Shown: positions 51,984 through 60,833 of the stretch, piece by piece
Layout: the number at the start of each line of letters is the position of its first letter
How positions within the stretch are numbered: the stretch's first letter is position 1
Assembly (NCBI GenBank): GCA_004551865.1
Contig: SFPR01000002.1
Span: 1 to 64,000 of the forward strand
Length of the DNA stretch: 64,000 nucleotides
Source of the DNA: Bacteroidales bacterium
Lineage (GTDB): Bacteria; Bacteroidota; Bacteroidia; Bacteroidales; P3
Direction of reading: 5' to 3'
The notes under the pieces: generated by a model
Database searches by the model: none
Told to the model about the DNA's origin: nothing
What the model saw: the letters and a program-made list of their open reading frames with translations, nothing else
Program-made: the position numbers and the translations under genes

Positions 51984-53819
51984 TTAATTATTCACTATAT
52001 TCTGAAATTCTATCAAAGATTGGTAACGCTTGAACTCCAAGTCGTTCTTTGCCTGATATTTATAAGAAGGTTCTTGTTTGCAGGCTTCTTTGAGGTTCTT
52101 GGTAAGTCCGGGAACGTCGTCCAATCGTGCATAACAAACAGCTCTCAAATAATATACCTCTGCCGTTTGGTCCATACAGCAATCCAAAGTACGGATTGCG
52201 TTTCCGGTATTGCCGGTGAGCAACTGTATGAGTGCAAGGTTGTAGGTACACTTTCTGCCGTCGAGTTTTTCGGCTGCTTCTTCGTACTTTCCTTGTTTTA
52301 TCAAAACGATTGCTTCATTCATTTGTGCTTGTTCGTTGCCGGCTGCAATAGATTGTTGTATGTAGTTGTCGGCTGCTTCGGTGTCTTTGAGTGCAAGGCT
52401 GAGCAAAGCAAGGTTTGAGAGGATTTCTCCGTTGTTTGGAGAGAGCTTGTCGGCCGTTTCCAAAAATCTTTTTGCATCGTCAAGCTGATTGAGGTACAAT
52501 GCAACAGCTCCTGCATTGTTCCAACCGCCCCATTCCGAAGCGAAACGTTCGGTTGCCGCCGTATAGATTTGCAACTTGCTTGCATAGTTGTGAGTAAGTG
52601 TTGCTGCGTACATAAGTTCGTCGTATGTGAGCTTGTCGGGATCAGACATTGCCATTTTTGCTATTTCTTGTTCTGTCTTTTGAACGCCCGAAAAGTTGAA
52701 TGCTATTTCGCCTCGTCTCAATGTAGGTAGGATTTCTTCTTCTATTTGGCTGAACACTACCGACATATTTCGGATTTCTTGTTCTCTTCTTATCTTGTCG
52801 GGTTGTGATTTTACAACGTTGATTACGGTGTTCTTCTCTTTTAGCGATGAACCTTCAACCAAGCGTATGAAGTTTTCCCAGTCTTCTCCCTTGGCACTTG
52901 AAGTTATCACAACGTCTTGTTTTGCTTGTTCGACATAGCGTTTGATGTCATTCTTCTTTATGTTTTCGGCTTTGGCTCTTTCGGTAAGGGCTTCGGTGAG
53001 CATTCTTTCTACCAAATTGACGGTGGTTTCGGCTCTCTTTTTGGACAATCCTATGTTGAAAGTCTCTTCTCCTTCGGGTGAAGCCCATGCGTTTACGAAA
53101 ATTTGACGTGGAACTTGGTTGTTCACTATGTAGCTTTTCATGCTTTCATAGCCTCTTTTGGCGTCCATTTTCTTGTTCAACTTGTTGTTCCAATTCAAAT
53201 CAGACATATTTACGGTGAAATAAATGTCGGTTGTCATGATTTGGTCTGTTGATACCTTGTAGTTGGCAGGTGCCATTGCCAAATCTCCTCTTATATCCAC
53301 TCTATTGGAAGTCGAATTGACACCTTCGGCAATTTTGACGTTGCCGAGCTTTATTGCTCCGGGGTTTTCCATTGCCTCACTCCACGTTGCATTGGCTTCA
53401 TTGACTTCTTTTGCTTTGTATGCTATGGGATTGAGGTAAAGTTTGGCACTTTCCATTCCCTGACGATAAGCAACAGTGTCTTTATATACAAATCTGCCTC
53501 CGCTGCTCTTGTCAATGGTCTTGCCGTTACCCTCTACTTTTGAGCCTTTAAGGTTCATTGGCGAAAGAATGACCTCACCTGTTTCCCATGTCAAAACAGG
53601 TTGCAAGTAAACCACTGCATTCTTTTGAAAATACTTCTCGGGGATATTGCCGTTGATTGTAACGACAACCTTATCGCCGTGAGCCTCCATCGGGTTTGGA
53701 GAAATCTGATAACGCACGGTGTCGTGCTTCTTCTGCATGGTCTTTATGCTTCCGCAAGATGCGGCAAGAAGTGCAAAACCCATGCCGATAACTAATGTTC
53801 TTAATATTGTCTTTCTCAT
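51984..53819 (-). CDS. OmpA-like and TPR-containing lipoprotein
   Basis: The 611-residue protein has a lipoprotein signal (MGFALLAASC, Cys 22). An N-terminal beta-rich region contains DTVRYQISPNPMEAHGDKVVVTINGNIP. An OmpA-like stretch lies at about residues 240-340 (IFVNAWASPEGEETFNIGLSKKRAETTVNLVERML), the peptidoglycan-binding pattern. The C-terminal third has TPR helices (LTHNYASKLQIYTAATERF, NNGEILSNLALLSLALKDTEAADNYIQQSI, YYLRAVCYARLDD). Such proteins probably tie the outer membrane to the cell wall. It is a single-gene transcript. Confidence 0.85.
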   Translation of the reverse strand: MRKTILRTLVIGMGFALLAASCGSIKTMQKKHDTVRYQISPNPMEAHGDKVVVTINGNIPEKYFQKNAVVYLQPVLTWETGEVILSPMNLKGSKVEGNGKTIDKSSGGRFVYKDTVAYRQGMESAKLYLNPIAYKAKEVNEANATWSEAMENPGAIKLGNVKIAEGVNSTSNRVDIRGDLAMAPANYKVSTDQIMTTDIYFTVNMSDLNWNNKLNKKMDAKRGYESMKSYIVNNQVPRQIFVNAWASPEGEETFNIGLSKKRAETTVNLVERMLTEALTERAKAENIKKNDIKRYVEQAKQDVVITSSAKGEDWENFIRLVEGSSLKEKNTVINVVKSQPDKIRREQEIRNMSVVFSQIEEEILPTLRRGEIAFNFSGVQKTEQEIAKMAMSDPDKLTYDELMYAATLTHNYASKLQIYTAATERFASEWGGWNNAGAVALYLNQLDDAKRFLETADKLSPNNGEILSNLALLSLALKDTEAADNYIQQSIAAGNEQAQMNEAIVLIKQGKYEEAAEKLDGRKCTYNLALIQLLTGNTGNAIRTLDCCMDQTAEVYYLRAVCYARLDDVPGLTKNLKEACKQEPSYKYQAKNDLEFKRYQSLIEFQNIVNN

Positions 53820-53874
53820 CTTTGTGAAATGATTTGTTCTTTACTCAATCTATTAAAAGTTACACTACGCCCTG

Positions 53875-53882
53875 CAAAAGTA
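53875..53882 (-). promoter_or_regulatory. Promoter -7 element for the OmpA/TPR gene
   Basis: The minus strand reads TACTTTTG, an exact TAnnTTTG match, 56 bp upstream of the start. Confidence 0.55.
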
Positions 53883-53923
53883 AGAATAAATCTTGAAACA
53901 GCGTCTTATTGTTCGTTATTTCT

Positions 53924-54850
53924 TTATTTGAGCCTGCTGCGTTTCAAAAGATAGGGCAGCAATACTTGGTCAAATCCTTTGTTTATATCTGCTTGAACGA
54001 AGTCGGTTTGCAGATTGTTGCATTGAGTTTTTATTTGTGTTACCAACTCTTGCATCTTTTGGGAGTAGTGTTCTTTGAGTTGAAGCGGCGTGGCTTTGAT
54101 TTGCTCTCCTGTTTCCATGTCGATAAACCTTCGGGGAGAGTTGTCAAAGTTCAATTCTATCTCTTTGTCTTTGTCGCATACATGAAACAAAATAACTTCG
54201 TGTTTGTTGTATCGGAGATGTTGAAGAGCATTGGTGAAGCCGTTTGTGTTATCGACAAGGTTCATAAGGTCGGTAAATATTATAATGAGGCTCCGCTTGT
54301 GAACACATTCTGCAATCTTGTGAAGAGCTTCCGCAATGTTTGTGTGGCGGTTGTACTCTGCTTTCTTCGATAGGAGCTGTTCCAAAAGCGTAAACATACT
54401 CTGTCTGTGAGCAAAACTCGTTTTTATGTCGGTGAGCTGCCTGATTGTATCATCTACAAGACTTATACCGAAAGCGTCTCTCTGCTTGTAAAACAAATGA
54501 CAAAGACAGCCCGAAGCATAAAGGGAAAAGGTTAGTTTGTCGGGACTTTCAAACGTGCGTGCCTTGCCGAGAGGGAAATACATTGAAGACGATGTATCCA
54601 CAACCAAAAGACATCTGAGATTGGTTTCTTCTTCGTACTTTTTCACAAACAGCTTGTCGCTTTTTGCATAAAGTTTCCAATCAATATGCTTTGTCGAGTC
54701 TCCTTGATTGTACAATCTGTGTTCGGCAAACTCGACCGAGAAACCATGAAACGGACTTTTGTGCAAGCCGCTCATAAATCCCTCTACAATTTTTCTTGTT
54801 TTGAACTCGAGAGAGTTGTATCGTGAAAATTGTTCAATCTCTCCTGCCAT
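53924..54850 (-). CDS. DUF58 domain protein
   Basis: The 308-residue protein has the DUF58 core GLHKSPFHGFSVEFAEHRLYNQGDSTKHIDWKLYAKSDKLFVKKYEEETNLR near residue 30. A VWA-like fold follows, with LLVVDTSSSMYF (MIDAS-like DxSxS) and IIIFTDLMNLVD. DUF58 proteins usually lie beside MoxR ATPases; no moxR is seen here. The start at 54850 (MAGEIEQF) fits the family better than the frame's first codon at 54868. Confidence 0.9.
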   Translation of the reverse strand: MAGEIEQFSRYNSLEFKTRKIVEGFMSGLHKSPFHGFSVEFAEHRLYNQGDSTKHIDWKLYAKSDKLFVKKYEEETNLRCLLVVDTSSSMYFPLGKARTFESPDKLTFSLYASGCLCHLFYKQRDAFGISLVDDTIRQLTDIKTSFAHRQSMFTLLEQLLSKKAEYNRHTNIAEALHKIAECVHKRSLIIIFTDLMNLVDNTNGFTNALQHLRYNKHEVILFHVCDKDKEIELNFDNSPRRFIDMETGEQIKATPLQLKEHYSQKMQELVTQIKTQCNNLQTDFVQADINKGFDQVLLPYLLKRSRLK

Positions 54851-54871
54851 TGGGAAATAAGAAAACAAAGA

Positions 54872-54903
54872 GTGAGAAGCTGCAATACTCTACTGCTTCT
54901 CAC
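54872..54903 (-). terminator. Terminator after trxA
   Basis: A perfect 9-bp stem GTGAGAAGC/GCTTCTCAC encloses a 14-base loop. On the minus strand a T-rich stretch (TCTTTGTTTTC) follows. It lies between trxA and the DUF58 gene. Confidence 0.6.
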
Positions 54904-54925
54904 CTTTTATTATAAGGTTGCTTTT

Positions 54926-55243
54926 CTACAAGTACTTCTCAATCTTTTCTACGAAAGCACTCTTGGGATTTGCTCCCACCAACTTGTCGAGAAGCTCTCC
55001 GTTTTTCAAAAATACAACGGTAGGAACGTTTCTTACTCTAAACTGAGCAACAACATCGCTGTTGCCATCAACATCACACTTTCCTATTATTGCTTTTCCT
55101 TCGTACTCTTGTGCCAATTCCTCAATTACAGGTCCTATCTTTTGACAAGGTCCGCACCAAGTAGCCCAAAAGTCTATCACAACCAAGGTGTCTTTCTTCG
55201 ATATTACTTCATTGAATGAAGCATCTGTAATTTCTAATGCCAT
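54926..55243 (-). CDS. trxA: Thioredoxin
   Basis: The 105-residue protein has VVIDFWATWCGPCQKIGPVIEELAQEY with the redox-active CGPC at about residues 32-35, then KCDVDGNSDVVAQFRVRNVPTVVFLKNGE with the cis-Pro. It is a cytoplasmic disulfide reductant recycled by TrxB (25.1 kb). Confidence 0.97.
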   Translation of the reverse strand: MALEITDASFNEVISKKDTLVVIDFWATWCGPCQKIGPVIEELAQEYEGKAIIGKCDVDGNSDVVAQFRVRNVPTVVFLKNGELLDKLVGANPKSAFVEKIEKYL

Positions 55244-55288
55244 AATGTTTTCTGTTTTTTATGTGTTTACTCTGTATCAAAATTTGTG

Positions 55289-55296
55289 CAAAACTA
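55289..55296 (-). promoter_or_regulatory. Promoter -7 element for trxA
   Basis: The minus strand reads TAGTTTTG, an exact TAnnTTTG match, 45 bp upstream of trxA. The rest of the divergent gap to rnfB (55297-55535) is AT-rich with nothing else recognised. Confidence 0.5.
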
Positions 55297-55535
55297 TCTA
55301 TTTTTTGCGACATGACCAAATGAAACGCTGTCGAAAAGCATTTTTTGGGTCTTTCTGTCATTTGATACACCATTGCTTTCAAACAAGACAAGGAGTCTTT
55401 TTATCGAGTCAAAATTAACAAATCGTGTTTTATTTGGATAAACACAAATTACTCACAATCAGCACTTGCATTGTCTGTAAATTTTATTGAGAACGCAATA
55501 AACGAAATTTCTCAAGAAGAAATTTGCGAAAAAGA

Positions 55536-55566
55536 TTTGTCGATTGAGCAAAAAAATGTACCTTTG
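55536..55566 (+). promoter_or_regulatory. Promoter of the rnf operon (-33 TTTG and -7 TACCTTTG)
   Basis: TTTG at 55536-55539 and TACCTTTG at 55559-55566 are separated by 19 bp, the consensus spacing. The rnfB ATG follows 36 bp downstream. Confidence 0.7.
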
Positions 55567-55602
55567 TCGGACGAAATAATGCTTATAAACCAATAGAAAG
55601 AG

Positions 55603-56463
55603 ATGATAACCACGGTTGTTTATGCAGTTGTTGCATTGGCAGCGATAGGAGCGGCAGCTGCACTGATACTTTACTTTGTTGCTCAAAAATTCAAGGTTTA
55701 CGAAGACCCTCGTATTGATTTGGTAACCGACAAATTGCCGGGAGCAAATTGCGGAGGTTGTGGTTTTGCCGGTTGCAGGGCACTGGCAGAAGCTGTTGTG
55801 AAGAGCGAAAGCCTGGAAGGCAAGTTTTGCCCTGTGGGAGGCGACGGAGTAATGAAACAAGTTGCCGAAGTAATGGGACTTAAAGCCGAAGAATCCGATC
55901 CTATGATTGCAGTTGTCAGATGTAATGGAGGAAAATGCAACAATGTTTCCAAGGTTGAGTATGACGGTTTGAAAGATTGTTCCTTTGCAAACATGAATTT
56001 TTCGGGTGAAGGAGGCTGTGCAAACGGTTGTTTGGGATTTGGTAATTGCGTTTCGGCTTGTAAGTTTGATGCTTTGGAAATTGACGAAACCACAAGGTTG
56101 CCAAAAGTAAATCAAGACAAATGTGTGGCTTGCGGAGCTTGCGTCAAGGCTTGTCCTCGCAAGATTATCGAACTCCGAAAGAAGGGAAAGAACAACAGAA
56201 GAGTGTTTGTGAGCTGCATGAACACCGAAAAGGGAGCGGAAGCCAAGAAAAATTGTACTTCTGCCTGCATTGGTTGCGGCAAATGTGCAAAGGCTTGTCC
56301 TTTTGAGGCAATAACGGTAACAAACAATCTTGCATACATAGACTTCAACAAGTGCAAATCTTGCAGGAAATGTGTGGCAGAATGTCCTACGGGAGCAATC
56401 CATGCGGTCAATTTCCCTGAAAAGCAGGCAAAATCGGAGACAAATGAAGGTTCTATCAGCTAA
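55603..56463 (+). CDS. rnfB: Rnf complex subunit RnfB
   Basis: The 286-residue subunit accepts electrons from reduced ferredoxin. One N-terminal membrane helix (VVYAVVALAAIGAAAALILYFVA) comes first. The Fe-S domain follows (GANCGGCGFAGCRALAEAVV and CPVGG, about residues 48-85). Ferredoxin-type clusters follow at about 130-150 (GGCANGCLGFGNCVSACKF), 175-190 (CVACGACVKACPRK) and 225-265 (CIGCGKCAKACPFEA, CKSCRKCVAECPTGA). First gene of the rnf operon. Confidence 0.97.
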   Translation: MITTVVYAVVALAAIGAAAALILYFVAQKFKVYEDPRIDLVTDKLPGANCGGCGFAGCRALAEAVVKSESLEGKFCPVGGDGVMKQVAEVMGLKAEESDPMIAVVRCNGGKCNNVSKVEYDGLKDCSFANMNFSGEGGCANGCLGFGNCVSACKFDALEIDETTRLPKVNQDKCVACGACVKACPRKIIELRKKGKNNRRVFVSCMNTEKGAEAKKNCTSACIGCGKCAKACPFEAITVTNNLAYIDFNKCKSCRKCVAECPTGAIHAVNFPEKQAKSETNEGSIS

Positions 56464-56478
56464 AAAACAATATAGTTC

Positions 56479-57810
56479 ATGAATACATTCAAGTTGGGTG
56501 GCGTTCACCCTGAAGAAAACAAGATAGCAAGAAATCATTCCACAGAAACATTTGCTCTTCCTCAGAAAGCAGTGGTGTTTGTTTCCCAACATTTGGGAGC
56601 GCCTTCCACTCCTGTTGTACAAAAAGGAGAAAGGGTAAAAACAGGTCAGCTTTTGGCAAAGGCAGATGCTTTTATTTGTGCCAATACACACTCTCCTTAT
56701 ACGGGTGTTATAACGAAAATTGATTTGGCAACCGACTTTAACGGATACAAGAAGCCTGCATTCTATATTGATGTGGAGCAAGACGAATGGGAAGAGGGCA
56801 TTGACACCTCCGACTCGATAGAGCGAGATATTAAGTTGGAGCCTCAACAAATCATAGAGAGAATAAAGGACAGAGGGATAGTCGGTCTCGGAGGTGCTGC
56901 TTTCCCTACTCACGTCAAATATATGATTCCGAACGACAAAAAGGCGGAATACCTTATCATAAACGCAGTTGAGTGCGAGCCTTACCTGACTTCGGACAAC
57001 AGAGTGCTGTTGGAACACAGCGAAGAGGTGCTTATAGGTATCGAAATAATGAAAAAGGCTTTGGGAGTAAAGTATGCAAAAGTCGGAATAGAGAACAACA
57101 AACCCGAAGCGATTGCTCAAATGCAAAAAGCAGCCAAAGACTTTGAGGGAACGGAAATTGTACCTTTGAAAACCAAGTACCCCCAAGGAGCAGAAAAACA
57201 GTTGGTATATGCTTTGACCAAACGAGAAATCCCAAGCGGCAAACTGCCGATAGAAGTTGGCTGTGTGGTAAACAATGTAGGTACAGCCTTGGCAATTTAT
57301 TATGCAGTTCAGAAAAACAGACCTCTGATAGACAACATACTTACCTATACCGGCAAAGACGTAAAAGAAAACAAAAACCTATTGGTAAGAGTCGGAACAC
57401 CGATAAGGTCAATAATTGACTATTGCGGAGGACTTCCCGAAAGCACAGGCAAGATTATCAGCGGAGGACCTATGATGGGAAAAGCCATTGTCAATATTGA
57501 CGCTCCCACCGTCAAGACCACTTCGAGCATCTTGGTAATGACCGAAAAAGAATCGAAAAGAAAAACCCAAACCAACTGCCTTCGTTGCGGCAAATGCGTC
57601 TCTGCCTGCCCTATGGGCTTAGAACCAATACAGCTTTCATTGCTCTCTAAACAACATCGTTGGGAAGAAGCCGAAAAAGAATGTGCAATGGATTGCATCG
57701 AATGTGGTTGCTGTTTGTTCACCTGCCCTGCCGGACAGCCGTTGCTCGACTTGATAAGAGTGGCAAAAAGCAACATAGGAGCAATACGAAGAGAAAGAAG
57801 TAAAAAATAA
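56479..57810 (+). CDS. rnfC: Rnf complex subunit RnfC
   Basis: The 443-residue soluble subunit holds FMN and Fe-S clusters and reacts with NAD. It has GLGGAAFPTHVKYM and VEYLIINAVECEPYLTSDNRVLLE (Nqo1-like fold), GGPMMGKAIV, and near the end CLRCGKCVSACPMGLEP and CIECGCCLFTCPAGQPL. There is no long Ala/Lys-rich C-terminal extension as in some Proteobacteria. It lies 15 bp after rnfB. Confidence 0.97.
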   Translation: MNTFKLGGVHPEENKIARNHSTETFALPQKAVVFVSQHLGAPSTPVVQKGERVKTGQLLAKADAFICANTHSPYTGVITKIDLATDFNGYKKPAFYIDVEQDEWEEGIDTSDSIERDIKLEPQQIIERIKDRGIVGLGGAAFPTHVKYMIPNDKKAEYLIINAVECEPYLTSDNRVLLEHSEEVLIGIEIMKKALGVKYAKVGIENNKPEAIAQMQKAAKDFEGTEIVPLKTKYPQGAEKQLVYALTKREIPSGKLPIEVGCVVNNVGTALAIYYAVQKNRPLIDNILTYTGKDVKENKNLLVRVGTPIRSIIDYCGGLPESTGKIISGGPMMGKAIVNIDAPTVKTTSSILVMTEKESKRKTQTNCLRCGKCVSACPMGLEPIQLSLLSKQHRWEEAEKECAMDCIECGCCLFTCPAGQPLLDLIRVAKSNIGAIRRERSKK

Positions 57811-57834
57811 CAATAATATATTGTAACCCTTGCA

Positions 57835-58356
57835 ATGATAAGTCGTCTGTTTTCTCCGATTGTGTTGTTGATGTGCTGTTTTACCACAATGGCACAAGCA
57901 AAGCAAATGTCAAACTACCAAAATGACACTTTCGGATACTCTTTCGACTATCCCTCGGGGTGGGAAATCGAAGAGAATTTAGAAAGCGGAACGACAACTC
58001 TTTATGTACCCTTGGCAAAAGGAGAAACGATTTACAAGCAACTTCAAATCAGCGTTGCACAATGGGAAGAGGGAACGTTGCAAGAGTTTGTCGATGTGTC
58101 GTTTGCCGAAGGTGTGTGGAGAAAGCTCTATCCCGACTTCACAATCTCCGATTTGGAAGAGACAGAAAACTCGGAAGAGAACACACGGAGCTTTGAAATG
58201 CACTACTCGATAGACGACAGAAAGGTTGTGATGCTCTGTTATCTGAAACAAAACTACGACAGAGTATATATAATCTTGGCAGCATCACCCCAAGACGAAT
58301 ACAACACATACAAAGAACAATTTATGGGAGTGATAAACTCCTTGAATATTTGGTAA
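57835..58356 (+). CDS. Secreted PsbP/Mog1-like protein within the rnf operon
   Basis: The 173-residue product has a signal peptide (LFSPIVLLMCCFTTMAQA). One domain follows: SNYQNDTFGYSFDYPSGWEIEENLE, TTLYVPLAKGETIYKQLQISVAQW, FEMHYSIDDRKVVMLCYLKQNYDRVYIILAASPQDEYNTYKEQFMGVINSL. The FGYSFDYPSGW opening and final F..vi.S..i pattern are those of PsbP/DUF1795-type domains. It is not a standard Rnf subunit. It lies 24 bp after rnfC and 40 bp before rnfD. A periplasmic role at Rnf is possible but unproven. Confidence 0.78.
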   Translation: MISRLFSPIVLLMCCFTTMAQAKQMSNYQNDTFGYSFDYPSGWEIEENLESGTTTLYVPLAKGETIYKQLQISVAQWEEGTLQEFVDVSFAEGVWRKLYPDFTISDLEETENSEENTRSFEMHYSIDDRKVVMLCYLKQNYDRVYIILAASPQDEYNTYKEQFMGVINSLNIW

Positions 58357-58396
58357 AAATTGAAGATTAAGAACAATCAAACAAAAGAAAACTAAT

Positions 58397-59353
58397 ATGG
58401 GATTATTAAAGGTATCGGGTTCACCGCACGTTCAGAGCAGAGAAACCACAAAATCAATAATGTGGAATGTGGTTATCGCATTAGTTCCTGCATTGTTGGT
58501 AGGCATATATTTCTTCGGATTCAGAGCATTGGCACTGACATTGGTTTCGGTTGCCTCTTGCATTCTCTTCGAGTGGATAATACAAAAATTCCTCATCAAA
58601 GGACAACAAACAATCTCAGACGGCTCGGCAGTAATCACAGGAATGCTGCTTGCGTTCAACCTTCCTTCCGACATACCTTTCTATTTGGTAATCATAGGAG
58701 CTTTGGTGGCAATAGGAATAGGCAAAATGACCTTCGGAGGCTTGGGTAAAAACCCTTTCAACCCTGCATTGGTGGGACGAGTATTCCTTTTCTTGTCTTT
58801 CCCTACCGAAGTGGCAAAATCAGACTGGCCCACACCGCAACCACTCTTCGGAAGTAAGATTGCAGACGCACTGAGCGGACCAACACCCCTTGCACAAATA
58901 GGAGCAAACAACCAAGCAGGCTTGAACAATCTCGATATGTTCTTGGGTTCGACGGGAGGAAGTTTCGGAGAAGTTGCGGCAATAGCCATAATTTTGGGAG
59001 GAATTTACCTGTTGCTCAAAAAGATAATCACATGGCACATACCCGTTGCCTTTTTGGCTTCGGCAGGTATCTTCGCTTGGATATTGAACTTGTGCGGACT
59101 TACCGTCAATCCTATCTATCATCTTTTGGCAGGAGGCATGATGCTCGGAGCCGTATTTATGGCAACCGACATGGTAACAAGCCCTGTAAGCAAAAAAGGA
59201 CAACTTATCTTTGGAGCAGGCTGCGGACTTCTTACCATACTCTTCCGTTGTTTCGGACCAATGCCCGAGGGAGTTTCGTTTGCAATACTCATAATGAACG
59301 CCCTCACACCTCTAATCAACAAGGTATGTAAACCAAAACGTTTCGGATATTAA
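58397..59353 (+). CDS. rnfD: Rnf complex subunit RnfD
   Basis: The 318-residue membrane subunit has about nine to ten helices and carries covalent FMN. Motifs are SGSPHVQSRETTKSIMWNVVIALVPALLVG, SDGSAVITGMLLAFNLP, GGLGKNPFNPALVGRVF, and DALSGPTPLA, in which Thr163 is the expected flavinylation site; a near-C-terminal GPMPEGVSFAIL follows. Flavinylation needs ApbE, encoded at 12.9 kb. Confidence 0.97.
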   Translation: MGLLKVSGSPHVQSRETTKSIMWNVVIALVPALLVGIYFFGFRALALTLVSVASCILFEWIIQKFLIKGQQTISDGSAVITGMLLAFNLPSDIPFYLVIIGALVAIGIGKMTFGGLGKNPFNPALVGRVFLFLSFPTEVAKSDWPTPQPLFGSKIADALSGPTPLAQIGANNQAGLNNLDMFLGSTGGSFGEVAAIAIILGGIYLLLKKIITWHIPVAFLASAGIFAWILNLCGLTVNPIYHLLAGGMMLGAVFMATDMVTSPVSKKGQLIFGAGCGLLTILFRCFGPMPEGVSFAILIMNALTPLINKVCKPKRFGY

Positions 59354-59380
59354 ACAAACCCAAAAACAATAGCAAAAACC

Positions 59381-59968
59381 ATGGCAAAATTAGAATCATC
59401 ATTGAAGAATATGCTGCTCAGTCTGACACTCATCTCCTTGAGTGCGTCGGCTCTTTTGGCAGGAGGCTATGCCTTGACCAAAGACCCAATCGACAAAGCG
59501 GCACAAGACAAAAAAGATAAAGCAATCAAAGAAGTTCTGCCTCAAGGAAACATAAGTTTAGACAAGCCCGTGGAAATAAAATTGGAAGGATTTGCCGATG
59601 CTTTCATCGTCTATCCTGCACGAGAGGGCGAAAAATTGGTCGGTTGTGCCATAGAGACCTACGACAACAACGGATACGGAGGAAAAATCAAAACCATGGT
59701 AGGACTTGACAGCCAAGGAAACATCATAAACTACTCCATACTTGAAACAAACGAGACCCCCGGACTTGGAGCCAAAGCCTCCGAATGGTTCAAAACCAAA
59801 GGAGACATAAGAGGCAAGAACCCATCGCAAGAAAGTTTCAAAGTATCGAAAGACGGAGGCGAAATAGATGCCATAACAGCCTCAACAATCACCTCGAGAG
59901 CCTTCATCGCCTCAATAAAATCGGCATACAAAGCATTTGAAAAGTATCAAGAACAATCAAAACAATAA
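59381..59968 (+). CDS. rnfG: Rnf complex subunit RnfG
   Basis: The 195-residue subunit has one N-terminal membrane helix (MLLSLTLISLSASALLAGGYALT) and a periplasmic FMN-binding domain (GYGGKIKTMVGLDSQGNIINYSILETNETPGLGAKAS). The flavinylation motif EIDAITASTITSRAF has its acceptor Thr near residue 169. It would pass electrons between RnfC and RnfD/E. It is 27 bp after rnfD and 4 bp before the rnfE start. Confidence 0.97.
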   Translation: MAKLESSLKNMLLSLTLISLSASALLAGGYALTKDPIDKAAQDKKDKAIKEVLPQGNISLDKPVEIKLEGFADAFIVYPAREGEKLVGCAIETYDNNGYGGKIKTMVGLDSQGNIINYSILETNETPGLGAKASEWFKTKGDIRGKNPSQESFKVSKDGGEIDAITASTITSRAFIASIKSAYKAFEKYQEQSKQ

Positions 59969-59972
59969 AGCC

Positions 59973-60557
59973 ATGAACAAGATAAAGATAATACTCAACG
60001 GAATTGTAAAAGAGAACCCCGTCTTCTGCCTTTTGCTCGGAATGTGTCCCACACTCGGAACAACCACCTCGGCAATCAACGGAATGGGAATGGGATTGTG
60101 TACAATGTTTGTGTTGATTTGCTCAAACCTTGTCATATCGCTGCTCAAAAACGTAGTACCCGACAAAGTCAGAATACCCGCATTCATAGTCGTCATTGCC
60201 TCATTCGTAACCCTTTTGCAACTCTGCATGCAAGCATATCTGCCATCGTTGTACGAAAGCCTCGGCTTGTTCATACCATTGATAGTTGTAAACTGCCTCA
60301 TCTTGGGAAGAGCAGAAGCATTCGCAAGTCGCAACACACCATTGAACTCCATCTTTGACGGAATCGGTATGGGCTTAGGCTTCACACTCGGATTGACAAT
60401 TCTTGGTTTGATAAGAGAGATGCTCGGCAGCGGTTCAGTATTCGGCTACAAATTCATAGGCGATGCAGACGGCATATTGGTATTCGTTTTAGCTCCCGGA
60501 GCGTTCATTGTTTTGGGATACCTCATTGCAATAGTAAACAGATTGAAATCCAAATAA
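59973..60557 (+). CDS. rnfE: Rnf complex subunit RnfE
   Basis: The 194-residue protein has six membrane helices (VFCLLLGMCPTLGTTTSAINGMGMGLCTMFVLICSNLVISLL, FIPLIVVNCLILGRAEAFASR, DGIGMGLGFTLGLTILGLIREML). The wording CPTLGTT and the order after rnfG identify it as RnfE rather than its homologue RnfA. The ATG at 59973 lies 4 bp after rnfG; the longer frame would overlap rnfG. The expected rnfA does not follow; a strong terminator comes 37 bp later. Confidence 0.95.
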   Translation: MNKIKIILNGIVKENPVFCLLLGMCPTLGTTTSAINGMGMGLCTMFVLICSNLVISLLKNVVPDKVRIPAFIVVIASFVTLLQLCMQAYLPSLYESLGLFIPLIVVNCLILGRAEAFASRNTPLNSIFDGIGMGLGFTLGLTILGLIREMLGSGSVFGYKFIGDADGILVFVLAPGAFIVLGYLIAIVNRLKSK

Positions 60558-60593
60558 AGATTACAATCCTCAAAAACAAAACATTCAACAAAT

Positions 60594-60633
60594 AAAACGG
60601 CGTTCTGCACAGAGCAGAACGCCGTTTTGTTTT
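60594..60633 (+). terminator. Terminator of the rnf operon (CGCCGTTTT family)
   Basis: A perfect 15-bp stem (AAAACGGCGTTCTGC with GCAGAACGCCGTTTT) and a 5-base loop are followed by GTTTTT. Further cores of the same family follow at 60641-60670. Confidence 0.85.
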
Positions 60634-60678
60634 TGTGAAAAGGCGTTTTGGCAGAATAACTCGCCGATTTATTTTGCC

Positions 60679-60755
60679 AAACACAGGATTATCAAAAAAA
60701 TTTTGGCTTGATAATCCGATTATCAATAAGAAAAAAATTTGATAATCCTATTATC
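60679..60755. repeat. Palindrome pair plus half-unit, GRTAAT-NNN-ATTAYC family
   Basis: Units lie at 60710-60724 (CCG centre) and 60741-60755 (CCT centre), 31 bp apart. A half-unit ATTATC at 60688 is at a further 31-bp step. Both linkers contain an A7T3-4 tract. Confidence 0.85.
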
Positions 60756-60833
60756 AACCGCAAGGAGTTAGGAAAAGAGTGTACAAATCGAAGAAAAAAA
60801 CGAACGCTTTTGCCATTCAATTTTTACCAAACC

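Noticed and set aside
55459..57186. A 575-codon minus-strand open frame opposite rnfB and rnfC
   Set aside because: It is the antisense shadow of two certain genes; the translation is rich in Cys, Phe, His and Ser with no domain, and a promoter and start for rnfB lie on the other strand.
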